64,000 bases of DNA from Calothrix membranacea FACHB-236 (GCF_014696315.1 NZ_JACJPX010000009.1:1-64000); one strand, 5' to 3'; shown: positions 28,101 through 36,463, numbered from the stretch's first letter. Notes: generated by a model not told the origin, from the letters alone. Translations and numbers: made by a program.

Positions 28101-30939
28101 TCTCAGTTTAAAATTCGATGATAAAGCACCGAAACCTGAAGTATTTTTACTACTAGGTGGTTATATTATCCACCGAAACTATCACATCAAAGAAACCTTA
28201 CTCTTTTTGAAGGAGGGCTACACGCTGGGGCTAGAGATTGGCAACCTGGAATATGCTGGATATTGTGTTCAAACTTTCTGCCGGAATGCTTTTTACTGCG
28301 GTCAAACCCTTGCTGAGTTGGAGCAAAATACACGCAATTACTATCATGCTTTAGTGCAATTGAAGCAGTTAGGATCGGCAAATGCCTGTCTGATATATTG
28401 GCAAGCAATTTTAAATTTACTGGGTTTTGCAGAGCATCCCACTATTTTTTCTAGCTCCGCACTCCAAGAAACAGAATTTCTGCCTCTGCTGCGGTCTGCA
28501 AATGATTGGCATGGCTTATATATGTTTTACTCATATAAGTTGACCCTTGGCTTTTTGTTTGGGGAAGTTGAGGCAGCAAACAACCTGGCGCTTGAGTGCA
28601 GAAACTATTTCATGGGAGGTGCAAGTACAGTTGGCGAACCTGCATTTTATTTCTATGATTCTTTGATTGCTCTAGCACGATTGACTCAACACTCAGGCGA
28701 AGTATCAACCGCATTAGAGCGAGTAGCAGAAAACCAAACTCTTTTACAGCACTGGGCGCACTATGCCCCAATGAATCATCAGCATAAGTTCGATTTGGTA
28801 GCAGCGGAAAAATGTCGAGTCTTAGGAAACAAAGCCGAAGCTAGTGAACTATATGATCGGGCAATATCTGGAGCTAAAGCCAATGAATATATCCAAGAAG
28901 AAGCACTGGCTAACGAACTGGCAGCAAAGTTCTACCTAGATTGGGGTAAACAGCGTATTGCCCTTGAGTACATGATTGAAGCTTATTATGGTTATGCGCG
29001 TTGGGGAGCAAAAGCCAAAGTCACTGACTTAGAAAAACGCTATCCCCAATTACTCGCCCCCATATTACAGCAAAGCCGTTCTGTTGTTTCAACTAACGAA
29101 ACTATCTTCTCCTTGGGGAGTGTCACATCTACCAGTTCTAGCAGCAGTGTCTCAGATACTCTAGATTTAAAAGCTATTCTCAAAGTATCTCATACTATCT
29201 CTGGTGAAATCGAACTAGACAAACTGCTTTCATCGTTACTTTCCATCATCATCGAAAATGCTGGGGCTGATAAATGTGTATTAATGCTGTTGCGAGACAA
29301 TCGCCTGCTAATTAAAGGTGCAATTACCCAGGGAACAAACCCAGTGGTATTGCAGAGAATTCCTGTTGAAGAAAGTCAAGACATTCCCCACAAGCTGATT
29401 TACAAAGTCAAGCACAGTCAACAAACGGTTGTCTTGTTGGATGCAACCGCAGATACCACCTTAGCCAATGACCCGTATATTGTGCGTCAGCAGCCTCAAA
29501 GTATCTTGTGCAGCCCGATTTTGCATCAAGGTAAGTTAATGGGTATTTTATATCTGGAAAATAATTTAACCACAGGGGCATTTACAAGCGATCGCGTCGA
29601 AATACTGAATTTAATTTGCGCTCAAGCTGCCATTTCTCTAGAAAATGCCAGACTTTATGAATCTGCTCAGGAATATGCCCAAAAGTTAGAGCAATCTTTT
29701 GTCGAATTGAGCGCCAGTAATTCTCGCTTTCATAACTTGGTAGATAATGTTCCTGGGGTTGTTTCTCAATTTAGTGTGTCTGCTGATGGTGCAATATCTC
29801 TACCGTACATCAGTGCAAATTGTGATAAATTATACGAAGTTCCCGCATCCCAAGCGATCGCCAATGTGCAGACTATTCTTAATTTAGTGCATCCAGAAGA
29901 TGATGCTACTTACCAGCAGTCGATTGCCGACTCTATGCAAACTTTGACTCCTTGGCAATGGACAGGTCGAATTGTCACACCTTCGGGAATTGTGAAGTGG
30001 ATTCATGGGGAAGCTCGCATTCAAAAACTCGTTGATGGCACAATTTTGTGGGACGGCTTATTGTTAGATATTAGTGAACGCAAACGAGCAGAACAAGAAC
30101 TACAACAAGCCCAATTACAAATTATCCAAAGTGAAAAAATGTCAGCTTTGGGTAATTTAGTCGCTGGTGTTGCCCATGAAATGAATAATCCTCTTGGTTT
30201 TATTGCTGCTACTCTCAAACAAACTAGACCCAACTTAGCTGACCTGAGCGAACATCTCAAACTCTATCAAGCAGTTGTTGAAAATCCTGGTGATGAAATT
30301 CAAGACCATGCGGAGGAAATTGACTTAGAGTATCTTTTGGCAGATTTACCTAAAACAATCGATGCAATGGTCATGGCTTGCGACAGGTTGAAAAATATTA
30401 GCACTAGCTTGCGGACATTTTCTCGCACTGACAAAGATTACAAAGTACAGTTTAATCTCCATGAAGGAATCGACAGCACAATTTTAATTCTCAAGCATCG
30501 CCTCAAAGCCAACGAACAACACCCAGCAATTGAAGTAATTACTCACTATGGTGATTTACCTTTAGTCAATTGTTTTCCTGGGCAATTAAATCAGGTGTTT
30601 ATGAATATTCTCGCCAATGCTATTGATGCGTTAGAAGAAGCAAATATTGGTAAGAGTTTTGCAGAGATTAAAGCTTATCCTAACTGCATCACAATCACAA
30701 CATCAATCATAGAGCATCAATACGTAAAAATATCAATTGCTGATAACGGCAAAGGCATGAGTGCAGAAGTCCAAGCAAAAATATTTGACCATTTATTTAC
30801 TACCAAGGGAGTCGGTAAAGGTACGGGATTAGGATTAGCGATCGCTCGTCAAATTGTTGAAGAAAAACATGGTGGTAAAATCACAGTTAATTCTGTTCTG
30901 GGCGAGGGGACAGAGTTTATAATTGCTCTTCCCATATAA
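25159..30939 (+). CDS. Giant hybrid Ser/Thr kinase - AAA ATPase - GAF - PAS - histidine kinase
   Basis: 1926 residues. Ser/Thr kinase domain about 8-270 with HKDIKPSN (His132, Asp134); the Mg-binding DFG is DFS (Asp153-Ser155). AAA/MalT-like ATPase from about 305, Walker A GFSGIGKT at 334-341 and Walker B FLDDLQWAD around 462-468. A long TPR-like helical region spans about 700-1310, GAF about 1335-1505, PAS about 1525-1645. The histidine kinase has GVAHEMNNP (phospho-acceptor His1673) and the ATPase boxes IADNGKGM and GKGTGLGLAI. Such proteins are typical of filamentous cyanobacteria and probably integrate several signals; no response regulator is directly adjacent on this strand. The signal is unknown. 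Confidence 0.92.
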   Translation: MTSTLVENIPGYNISEELYNGSRTQVYRGYRKVDQQPVVVKLLKNPYPSFNELLLFRNQYTIAKNLNSPLIVQTYSLEPCQNGYALVMEDFGGISLKEWETRENQQSLEEFLVIAIALCNILDLLYHQRIIHKDIKPSNILINPQTKQVKLIDFSIASLLPRETQTLVNPNVLEGTLAYISPEQTGRMNRGIDYRTDFYSLGVTFYELLTNELPFQSHDAMELVHSHIAKTAPLIHEINPDIPSVISKIVRKLMAKNAEDRYQSALGLKFDLEKCLIQLKETGEIQSFDIASRDVCDRFIIPDKLYGRETEVQTLLEAFDRVSLGTTEMMLVAGFSGIGKTSVVNEVHKPIVRQYGYFIKGKYDQFQRNIPFSAFVQAFRDLMAQLLTERDAQIEKWKNKILEAVGDNGQVIIDVIPELEDIIGKQPPAIELSGAAAENRFNLLFQKFTQVFTTKEHPLVIFLDDLQWADSASLKLMQLLMADTGYLFIIGAYRDNEVNPGHPLMLTLSDIAKSQATINTITLAPLSQLQVNKLVADTLKSSEDLGWKLSVLIYQKTQGNPFFATQFLKALHQDELIKFDFELGCWQCDIAEVTAQAVTDDVVAFMSFQLQKLQPSTQQVLQLAACIGNSFDLTTLAIVSEQTVIETSNALWKALQEGLVLPISDLYKFYIGQETQDLGHKNQDNVRYKFLHDRIQQAAYSLIPDDQKQATHYQIGQLLLQQISAQAREDRIFEIVNQLNHGTTLITQQNQREELAQLNLIACRKAKSSTAYQAAREYTAVGLSLLGEQAWQQQYEMTLAFHELAAEVAMLGGDFEAMEQFINIVIEQAHDLLEKVNVYRIRIQAKVSQMQFTEVLGIGINLLQQLGVTMPESPTMADIQQSIQEISEYIGDRKVEDFADLPVMTDAKKIAITQIASSIMATAYSCGSLLYPLLTTLVVKLSLGHGNISVSATNYACYSVVLLNIQKDIDLAAQFGQLALHLSLKFDDKAPKPEVFLLLGGYIIHRNYHIKETLLFLKEGYTLGLEIGNLEYAGYCVQTFCRNAFYCGQTLAELEQNTRNYYHALVQLKQLGSANACLIYWQAILNLLGFAEHPTIFSSSALQETEFLPLLRSANDWHGLYMFYSYKLTLGFLFGEVEAANNLALECRNYFMGGASTVGEPAFYFYDSLIALARLTQHSGEVSTALERVAENQTLLQHWAHYAPMNHQHKFDLVAAEKCRVLGNKAEASELYDRAISGAKANEYIQEEALANELAAKFYLDWGKQRIALEYMIEAYYGYARWGAKAKVTDLEKRYPQLLAPILQQSRSVVSTNETIFSLGSVTSTSSSSSVSDTLDLKAILKVSHTISGEIELDKLLSSLLSIIIENAGADKCVLMLLRDNRLLIKGAITQGTNPVVLQRIPVEESQDIPHKLIYKVKHSQQTVVLLDATADTTLANDPYIVRQQPQSILCSPILHQGKLMGILYLENNLTTGAFTSDRVEILNLICAQAAISLENARLYESAQEYAQKLEQSFVELSASNSRFHNLVDNVPGVVSQFSVSADGAISLPYISANCDKLYEVPASQAIANVQTILNLVHPEDDATYQQSIADSMQTLTPWQWTGRIVTPSGIVKWIHGEARIQKLVDGTILWDGLLLDISERKRAEQELQQAQLQIIQSEKMSALGNLVAGVAHEMNNPLGFIAATLKQTRPNLADLSEHLKLYQAVVENPGDEIQDHAEEIDLEYLLADLPKTIDAMVMACDRLKNISTSLRTFSRTDKDYKVQFNLHEGIDSTILILKHRLKANEQHPAIEVITHYGDLPLVNCFPGQLNQVFMNILANAIDALEEANIGKSFAEIKAYPNCITITTSIIEHQYVKISIADNGKGMSAEVQAKIFDHLFTTKGVGKGTGLGLAIARQIVEEKHGGKITVNSVLGEGTEFIIALPI

Positions 30940-30952
30940 AGAGATTTTTCGT

Positions 30953-30976
30953 AAAGGCGCACAATAGTGCGCTTTT
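30953..30976 (+). terminator. Terminator of the giant kinase gene
   Basis: AAAGGCGCAC and GTGCGCTTTT form a 10-base stem with one G-T pair and a 4-base loop AATA, 13 bases past the stop, ending in T4. It fits a short rho-independent terminator. Confidence 0.65.
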
Positions 30977-31013
30977 GAACAAAATAGCAGTAGAAGTATA
31001 GGTGAAAATATTT

Positions 31014-31138
31014 AAGGGACTTCCAACTAAAAAAATATACTATCGCTTTCTTGGCAGGGGGCGGGGAGCAGGGAGCAGGGGGAGAATAAAAATATTCTCG
31101 GACTATATTTGGATAATTTATTTTCTGGAAGTCCCTAA
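31014..31138 (+). repeat. MITE-like family 2 element
   Basis: The ends are inverted: AAGGGACTTCCA at 31014-31025 and TGGAAGTCCCT at 31126-31136. Inside are a GGGGAGCAGGGAGCAGGGGG stretch and AT-rich flanks. A related partial copy in reverse orientation is at 35655-35723. It lies in the gap between two convergent kinase genes. Confidence 0.6.
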
Positions 31139-31201
31139 AAGCGATCGCTTGTGTGAAGTTGGGGCAGATATATCTATGGCAGAATTTGTCACCAATCGTT
31201 G

Positions 31202-33193
31202 CTATGCCCGTACTATAGTTAAAATAGTCTGCATGAGTATCTCTAGCTCAATTGGTTTGGAAATATGCTGTTGAAATCCGGCGGCTAGTGCAAGTTGTTG
31301 ATCAATTTCTCCTGCATAAGCAGTCAGGGCGATCGCCGGAATTTCTCCACTCTGGTCAGGTGACTGCTTTCTAATTTGACGAATTAGTGTATAGCCATCC
31401 ATATCGGGCATACCAATATCACTGATTAGCAAATCAAATTTTGCTTGTCCCAAACTGCTCAGAGCATCATGTGCTGATTGAGCTTGAGTTACTTGCGCCC
31501 CGTACTGTTCTAGCAGGAAGGCAATGAACTCTCGCGAATCTCTGTCGTCATCTACAAGCAGCGCTTGTAATCCATTGAGATTAAAGTCTGAACTATGATG
31601 AAACGCAGTATCATCTTGATTCAGTTTTGCGGCAGCAAGCAGTGGAAACTTGACTATAAAGGTTGCTCCATGTCCTTCTCCTGGGCTTGCTGCCTGAACG
31701 GTTCCCCCATGCAGTTCCACCAAATGACGCACGATCGCTAACCCTAACCCTAATCCTCCAAATCTTCGGGTCGTTGTCCCATCAGCTTGGCGGAAGTAGT
31801 CAAAGACATAGGGCAGAAACTCACTAGAGATCCCCATGCCAGTGTCACTGACAGTGATTTGAGCATAGGGCATAGGGCATAGGGCATGGGGCATTGTAGT
31901 TATTTCTCCCCCATCTCCTTTGGACAATCGCACCTCTACTCGACCACCCTGTGAGGTAAATTTAATCGCGTTGGCAAGTAGATTGCAAACAACCTGTTGC
32001 AGACGACCAGAATCACCCAACACTTGCCCAACATTCGGTTCAAATACTGTTTGAATCTGAATAGATTTAGCTTCAGCAGCGAGCCGCACAGTTTCTAAGG
32101 CAGCTTTGATGATCAAACTTAGACTAACTGGAACTTTATTTAAACTCAACTTGCCTTGAAGAATGCGTGACACATTCAGCAGATCTTCAATCAGTTGCGC
32201 TTGTAGTTTAGCGTTGCGCTCGATAGTTGCGAGTGCATACTGAGTTTTGGCTACGTCCTGTTGGCTCGTTTGCAAAATTTTTGTCCATCCCAAAATCGGA
32301 TTCAGGGGCGATCGCAATTCATGAGACAGCACAGCCAGAAATTCATCTTTAATCCGGTTGGCTTGTTGTGCTTGTTCAGTTTGTTGTTGCAAAGAGACCA
32401 TCAGCCGATTGAGGCGCTCGTTCTGCTCTTGCAGCAAGACTTCTGCTTGTTTGCGCTCGGTGATATCGGACAGGATGAAAACCGCACCTGTGAGTGTCCC
32501 TAGCTGATCAAATACCGGGTCGATAGTTTTGGCAAACCACCGTCCTTGGGACTGAAATTCTAGAACTTGCCGTTGGTGAGTTTCTTGAGCACGGCGAAAA
32601 CAGGTGCCATCACCCATGCCCAATTCTGCGTTGATCAACTCATGGTAAAGACGACCCAAAATTTCGCTCTTATGCTTGCAAACAAGCTGTATCATCGCTC
32701 GATTACAGCGGCGAATTCTACCTTCTCGGTCTACCAGGCATACGCCGTCGTTGATCGAGTCAAAGGTGGTTTGCCACTCTCGCGCTGAGGACAAAGCAGC
32801 TTCCTCTGCTCGGCGAATTCGCAGCAGCGATCGCACTGTAGCCAGCAGTTCAATAGGTTCAACGGGTTGCGCTAGATAAGCATCGGCCCCACTGTCTAAG
32901 CCTTCTGCTTTATCCTGGCTTTGGATAAAACTTGCAGAAAGATGTAGCACGGGAATAAAAACCGTTTCGGGGTTGTCCTTAATTTGGCGACAGACTTCAA
33001 AACCGCTGATATCTGGTAATTTCACATCCAAAATCACCAGAGCAGGCTGATGTTCAGCAACTGCCTTTAATCCTGCCGCTCCGGTTACCGCTTCCACGAC
33101 GGCAAAGCCTGCGTTTTGCAAAATTCGAGTCACAACGTAACGATTGGCTTCGTTATCGTCAACATGCAGAATCGTCACCCGTGGCTCAGACAT
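31202..33193 (-). CDS. Hybrid sensor kinase: REC-PAS-HisKA-HATPase-REC
   Basis: 663 residues from the ATG at 33193; six further codons are possible. Receiver 1 (about 1-125: ILHVDDNEANR, LVILDVKLPDISG), PAS (about 135-245), coiled coil, HisKA with FLAVLSHELRSPLNP, ATPase with VCNLLANAIKFT, VSDTGMGIS and GLGLGLAIV, and a C-terminal receiver (ALLVDDDRDSR, LLISDIGMPDMDG). Between the N and G1 boxes is an in-frame insertion (ITTMPHALCPMPYA) made of heptanucleotide repeats. Its 5' end overlaps the upstream kinase gene by eight bases, so the two are coupled. Probably a phosphorelay partner of the stressosome-linked kinase. Confidence 0.9.
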   Translation of the reverse strand: MSEPRVTILHVDDNEANRYVVTRILQNAGFAVVEAVTGAAGLKAVAEHQPALVILDVKLPDISGFEVCRQIKDNPETVFIPVLHLSASFIQSQDKAEGLDSGADAYLAQPVEPIELLATVRSLLRIRRAEEAALSSAREWQTTFDSINDGVCLVDREGRIRRCNRAMIQLVCKHKSEILGRLYHELINAELGMGDGTCFRRAQETHQRQVLEFQSQGRWFAKTIDPVFDQLGTLTGAVFILSDITERKQAEVLLQEQNERLNRLMVSLQQQTEQAQQANRIKDEFLAVLSHELRSPLNPILGWTKILQTSQQDVAKTQYALATIERNAKLQAQLIEDLLNVSRILQGKLSLNKVPVSLSLIIKAALETVRLAAEAKSIQIQTVFEPNVGQVLGDSGRLQQVVCNLLANAIKFTSQGGRVEVRLSKGDGGEITTMPHALCPMPYAQITVSDTGMGISSEFLPYVFDYFRQADGTTTRRFGGLGLGLAIVRHLVELHGGTVQAASPGEGHGATFIVKFPLLAAAKLNQDDTAFHHSSDFNLNGLQALLVDDDRDSREFIAFLLEQYGAQVTQAQSAHDALSSLGQAKFDLLISDIGMPDMDGYTLIRQIRKQSPDQSGEIPAIALTAYAGEIDQQLALAAGFQQHISKPIELEILMQTILTIVRA

Positions 33194-35336
33194 AACTTTG
33201 CTCGCAAGCATCTAGAACAAGTCCCGCTTTTACCAGCGCATCTTGGAGTTGGGCGATTGCTGTCGTTTGAGAACCAGTCTCTTTAGAAAGAATGGCGATG
33301 CTTTTTATTGCTAATTGACTGTGGGCTTCTGCATCCAGCTGTGCAGATGAGTAGATAATCACCGGAATCGACTGAGTGGCAGTATTGCTCTTAAGCTCCT
33401 TAAGTACATCAAACCCGCTCAAATCTGGCATCTCCAAGTCAAGCACTATCGCACTTGGTTGCTCGCGTTGTGCCAAATTTAATCCTTCCCTTCCGTTCGC
33501 AGCTTCTAAAATACTCAACTGTGTATTTACCAACAACTGTTTCATCAAATACCGATATGCAGGGTCATCATCAATTAATAAGATTTTTTGAGGTTTGTTC
33601 TGATTAATTAGCGTATTAAGTTTTTTTAATAGAGGCAATCTGTCTACCGGCTTAATTAGAAAACTGTTGGCTCCTAGTGCTAGTGCCTGCTTTTCGTTAT
33701 CAATGATCGTAATCACGATTACAGGGATGGTGCGAGTTGTTTCATCTCCTTTGAGTTCTCGCAAAAACGTCCAGCCGTTTTGTCCTTCTAGCATAATATC
33801 TAGCATAATCGCCGCTGGTCTGAGTTGTTGTAATACTTGCCTTGCCTGAGCTAAGGTACGGGTGGCAATTAATTGATAGATTGACTCTTGAAGGTGCTTT
33901 TCGTAAATAAAGAGCGTTTCTGGATGATCTTCAATCGCCAGAATGGGCAGGCGAGTTGACTCAAGTGATGCGATCGGTTGCAGTAGGGTGGGAAATTCGG
34001 TCGCATATGGGTAGATGATCGGAATCGATGCCGTAAATGTGGAACCTTGGCCCAGCTTACTTTCAACTGAAATGCTGCCGCCGAGTAGCTCCGTTAGCTT
34101 GCGCGATAACGGCAATCCTAACCCGGTTCCCTTCACCTGCTTTTGCAGCGAAGACTCAATTTGGACAAAATCTTCAAAAATACGCTCTAGGTCGGCGGTT
34201 GCAATGCCAATGCCTGTATCGGACACGGAGAATGTTACGGTATGACCCCTTTGCATAGCGCTGACACGCACTTCTCCCTGCTCGGTAAATTTAAGCGCAT
34301 TCGAGACAAAGTTTCTCAGAATTTGCGCGACTTTGCCCTCATCGCTATATATCTGCCCAATGCCGTCAGGTTCCTCGATATTCAACGCCACAGAGGAGCC
34401 TTGAACTAATAATGGGCGCAGCATTCCCCGCAGCGTGGCAAACAAGTCACTAACTTCAAAGCAACTGGCACGCACTTCAATTTTTCCAGCTTCCACCTTT
34501 GCTAAATCCAGCAAGTCGTTGACCAGTTCTGATAATCCACTCGCTGCCTTTTGGATGAATGTCACCTGCTTTTCTTGCTCGGCGGTCAAATCGCCATCCA
34601 TCCGTGCCAGCAGCATCCGAGATAGCGACAGAATAGAATTGAGCGGTGTGCGAAACTCATGGCTCATGTTCGAGAGAAAGCGGGTTTTTAGCTCGTTGGC
34701 CTTTTGCAGAGAGTCTGCCTTCTCATCCAGTTCTGCGTAGAGGGCAAGCACACCGCGGTTGGTATCTTCCAGTTCGCGGTTGAGCTGGGTCAGTTCTTCT
34801 TCGCGCTTGCGTAGCTCTGCCATTGCTCGCAGTAATTCCTGGTTTTGGCGCTGAATTTCTTCATAGGGATTTTGGGGCGATCGCTTAATTACGGTTTCTC
34901 GAATCTGCTGCAATTGCGAATCGGTGAAAGTAGGTGTGCGCTTCGACAACCTTTTACTCATCACCACCGTTGTTCCCTGTCCTAGCTGCGATTCCATCTC
35001 AAAGAAATCCATCAGTCTGCGGCTGCCCATGATGCCTAAGCCCATTCCCGTATCTGAGGTGTGGCTTCCTGCCAAAACCTCTGCCAGATGCGGAATGCCC
35101 TCACCGCGATCGTGAATCCGAATGATCAACGCCTGAGGCTCTCCTGCCACAGAAAATTCAACTGTTCCACCTCTAGCGTACTGAAAGGCATTACGGGCAA
35201 TTTCTGAAACTGCCGTTGCCAACCGTGCCTGATCTTGAGTATCAAAACCTAATTGCTCGGCGATTTCACGAGTTCGTTGCCGAGCTTGAACAACATCCTG
35301 TTCGTAGTGGATTTCGAGCGTGAAAACAATTGTCAC
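33186..35336 (-). CDS. Sensor kinase with N-terminal RsbT-like ATPase and two C-terminal receivers
   Basis: 716 residues, GTG start. Residues 1-135 are an anti-sigma/switch-kinase ATPase like RsbT (QARLATAVSEIARNAFQYA, HDRGEGIP, TGMGLGIMGSRRLMD). Residues about 160-215 are coiled coil. HisKA has LSNMSHEFRTPLNS (His226), then ATPase boxes (VSDTGIGIA, GTGLGLPLS). Receivers are at about 445-560 (ILAIEDHPET, IMLDIMLEGQNG) and 580-700 (ILLIDDDPAYR, IVLDLEMPDLSG). The RsbT-like head links this kinase to the RsbRST genes upstream on the same strand, though 1.1 kb of repeats lies between. It probably replaces the usual RsbU/sigma output with a phosphorelay. Confidence 0.9.
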   Translation of the reverse strand: MTIVFTLEIHYEQDVVQARQRTREIAEQLGFDTQDQARLATAVSEIARNAFQYARGGTVEFSVAGEPQALIIRIHDRGEGIPHLAEVLAGSHTSDTGMGLGIMGSRRLMDFFEMESQLGQGTTVVMSKRLSKRTPTFTDSQLQQIRETVIKRSPQNPYEEIQRQNQELLRAMAELRKREEELTQLNRELEDTNRGVLALYAELDEKADSLQKANELKTRFLSNMSHEFRTPLNSILSLSRMLLARMDGDLTAEQEKQVTFIQKAASGLSELVNDLLDLAKVEAGKIEVRASCFEVSDLFATLRGMLRPLLVQGSSVALNIEEPDGIGQIYSDEGKVAQILRNFVSNALKFTEQGEVRVSAMQRGHTVTFSVSDTGIGIATADLERIFEDFVQIESSLQKQVKGTGLGLPLSRKLTELLGGSISVESKLGQGSTFTASIPIIYPYATEFPTLLQPIASLESTRLPILAIEDHPETLFIYEKHLQESIYQLIATRTLAQARQVLQQLRPAAIMLDIMLEGQNGWTFLRELKGDETTRTIPVIVITIIDNEKQALALGANSFLIKPVDRLPLLKKLNTLINQNKPQKILLIDDDPAYRYLMKQLLVNTQLSILEAANGREGLNLAQREQPSAIVLDLEMPDLSGFDVLKELKSNTATQSIPVIIYSSAQLDAEAHSQLAIKSIAILSKETGSQTTAIAQLQDALVKAGLVLDACEQSYV

Positions 35337-35424
35337 GTCGCTTTGCTCCAGTTCAAAATGGCACTTTCTTTAGGGCTTGTAACCACCACCTAGAGGTCTG
35401 CCTCATTAATTTTGCGGGGTTGCG

Positions 35425-35457
35425 AGATATCCGACTTCTTTAAAAAGTCGGGTATCT
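35425..35457. repeat. 33-bp palindromic repeat, diverged copy
   Basis: AGATATCCGACTTCTT pairs with AAGTCGGGTATCT around a short centre. Length and core match the perfect palindrome at 9448-9480. It lies 3' of nothing obvious, 90 bases upstream of the kinase GTG start. Confidence 0.6.
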
Positions 35458-35654
35458 GAACACCTTAACCTCTCAGAAATAATGACATGAACCACACTAG
35501 AAGCACTACTGAATTTTAATTGATTATTCCTTATGAGTGCTGCTCATGGAGTCTCTTGCAGAAAGAATATAATCTCAAGGTGGAAGCTCTTACAGGCTGC
35601 GCGAAACACGGAAACGTGAAGACGGAAGCTCTAACAGGGAAGGCAGAAGCTCTT

Positions 35655-35723
35655 AGGGACTTCCAGAAAATAAATTATCCCATTTACTCAGATAATATTT
35701 TTCTTTCTCCCCCTGCCCCCTGA
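35655..35723 (-). repeat. MITE-like family 2, partial copy
   Basis: Begins AGGGACTTCCAGAAAATAAA and ends in a CCCCCTGCCCCCTGA stretch; read on the minus strand it follows the right half of the element at 31014-31138. The opposite terminal repeat is absent. Confidence 0.55.
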
Positions 35724-35728
35724 CTTGT

Positions 35729-35812
35729 AATACCAATTTGAAAAAAGAATGCGACAGTAGGGGCAAGGCATTGCCTTGTCCTCTAGAATAATTGATGTGT
35801 CGCAAACACTAT
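35729..35812 (+). repeat. MITE-like family 1, copy
   Basis: TACCAATTTGAAAAAAGAAT, GCGACAG, TAGGGGCAAGGCATTGCCTT, CCTCTAGAATAATTGATGTG and TCGCAAACAC are collinear with the complete copy 550 bases downstream; the right terminal repeat is lost. Confidence 0.65.
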
Positions 35813-35843
35813 AGCGGTTATCGGTTGAGTCCACACACTCTTA

Positions 35844-35880
35844 AGGGCACGGCAGTGCCGATGCCCCTACAATCTGTCTG
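35844..35880 (-). repeat. MITE-like family 1, inverted core fragment
   Basis: AAGGGCACGGCAGTGCCGAT followed by GCCCCTACAATCTGTC is the core of the family in reverse orientation, without either end. Confidence 0.5.
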
Positions 35881-36005
35881 ACATTGTGTAATTAATTTTG
35901 TGTAACTACTTATTCACCTGCGTAGGCGTTGGCGTAGCCTCTCGTAGAGAAGCCCGCCGTAGGCATCGCAAACTCGCCAACAACAGAAGCCACTATCGTT
36001 AAGAC

Positions 36006-36230
36006 AGTAGCGGCTTTCCTCAACTCAGTAGTGGCTATTCTCAACTCAAGAGTGGCTATTCTCAACTCAAGAGTGGCTATTCTCAACTCAGTAGTGGCTA
36101 TTCTCAACTCAAGAGTGGCTTTCCTCAACTCAGTAGTGGCTATTCTCAACTCAGTAGTGGCTATTCTCAACTCAGTAGTGGCTTTCCTCAACTCAAGAGC
36201 GGCTATTCTCAACTCAATAGCGGCTTTCCT
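36006..36230. repeat. 21-bp tandem repeat array B (10 full units plus a part)
   Basis: Units of the form AGTAGTGGCTATTCTCAACT plus C repeat every 21 bases from 36006; a truncated unit ends near 36230. Two alternating marks (AGTAGT/AAGAGT and GCTATTC/GCTTTCC) vary independently. On the minus strand the units encode an open seven-residue repeat (TELRIAT, LELRIAT, TELRKAT) that runs to an ATG at 36210-36212, but there is no ribosome site and the ORF ends in other repeats. Same period as array A, unrelated sequence. Confidence 0.88.
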
Positions 36231-36280
36231 GATGTTTCCTACCTCTTGTTTTTGCCTGTTGCCTTCTTAAGATGAGTAAT

Positions 36281-36382
36281 TATACCAATTTGAAAAAAGA
36301 ATGCGACAGATGGTAGGGGCAAGGCATTGCCTTGCCCTCGAGAATATATTGATGTGTCGCAAACATTATTTGAATTGGTATA
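36281..36382 (+). mobile_element. MITE-like family 1, complete copy
   Basis: 102 bp with terminal inverted repeats TATACCAATTTGAA / TTTGAATTGGTATA (12 of 14 paired). Nested inside are a second inverted pair (GCGACA, TGTCGC) and a central palindrome GGCAAGGCATTGCCTTGCC. It encodes no protein. At least four more copies or fragments occur in the window (391, 11446, 35729, 35844). A transposase to move it is not present here. Confidence 0.72.
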
Positions 36383-36463
36383 AGTAGGGAACTCTTAACA
36401 GGGAACAGGCAAGAACCATATACTTATATGCATGACGGTGAAAATTTTTTCATTGGGACTGCC

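Larger units (their letters stand above)
35337..36463. other. 1.1-kb repeat-filled spacer inside the stressosome/kinase cluster
   Basis: No gene is seen. In order: a 33-bp palindrome (35425-35457); GGAAGCTCTTACAGG-like direct repeats (35582-35650); a partial MITE-2 (35655-35723); a MITE-1 copy (35729-35812); a partial inverted MITE-1 core (35844-35880); a GGCGTAGCCTCTCGTAGAGA segment (35930-35955) of a type common in Nostoc; the 21-bp array B (36006-36230); and a complete MITE-1 (36281-36382). The spacer looks like a nest of successive insertions that split a former operon. Confidence 0.7.

Noticed and set aside
31002-31274. 90-codon frame after the giant kinase gene
   Set aside because: Runs through the MITE-2 element and then antisense into the next kinase gene.
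35520-35723. 67-codon frame in the kinase-cluster spacer
   Set aside because: Made of short direct repeats and the MITE-2 fragment; no coding signal.
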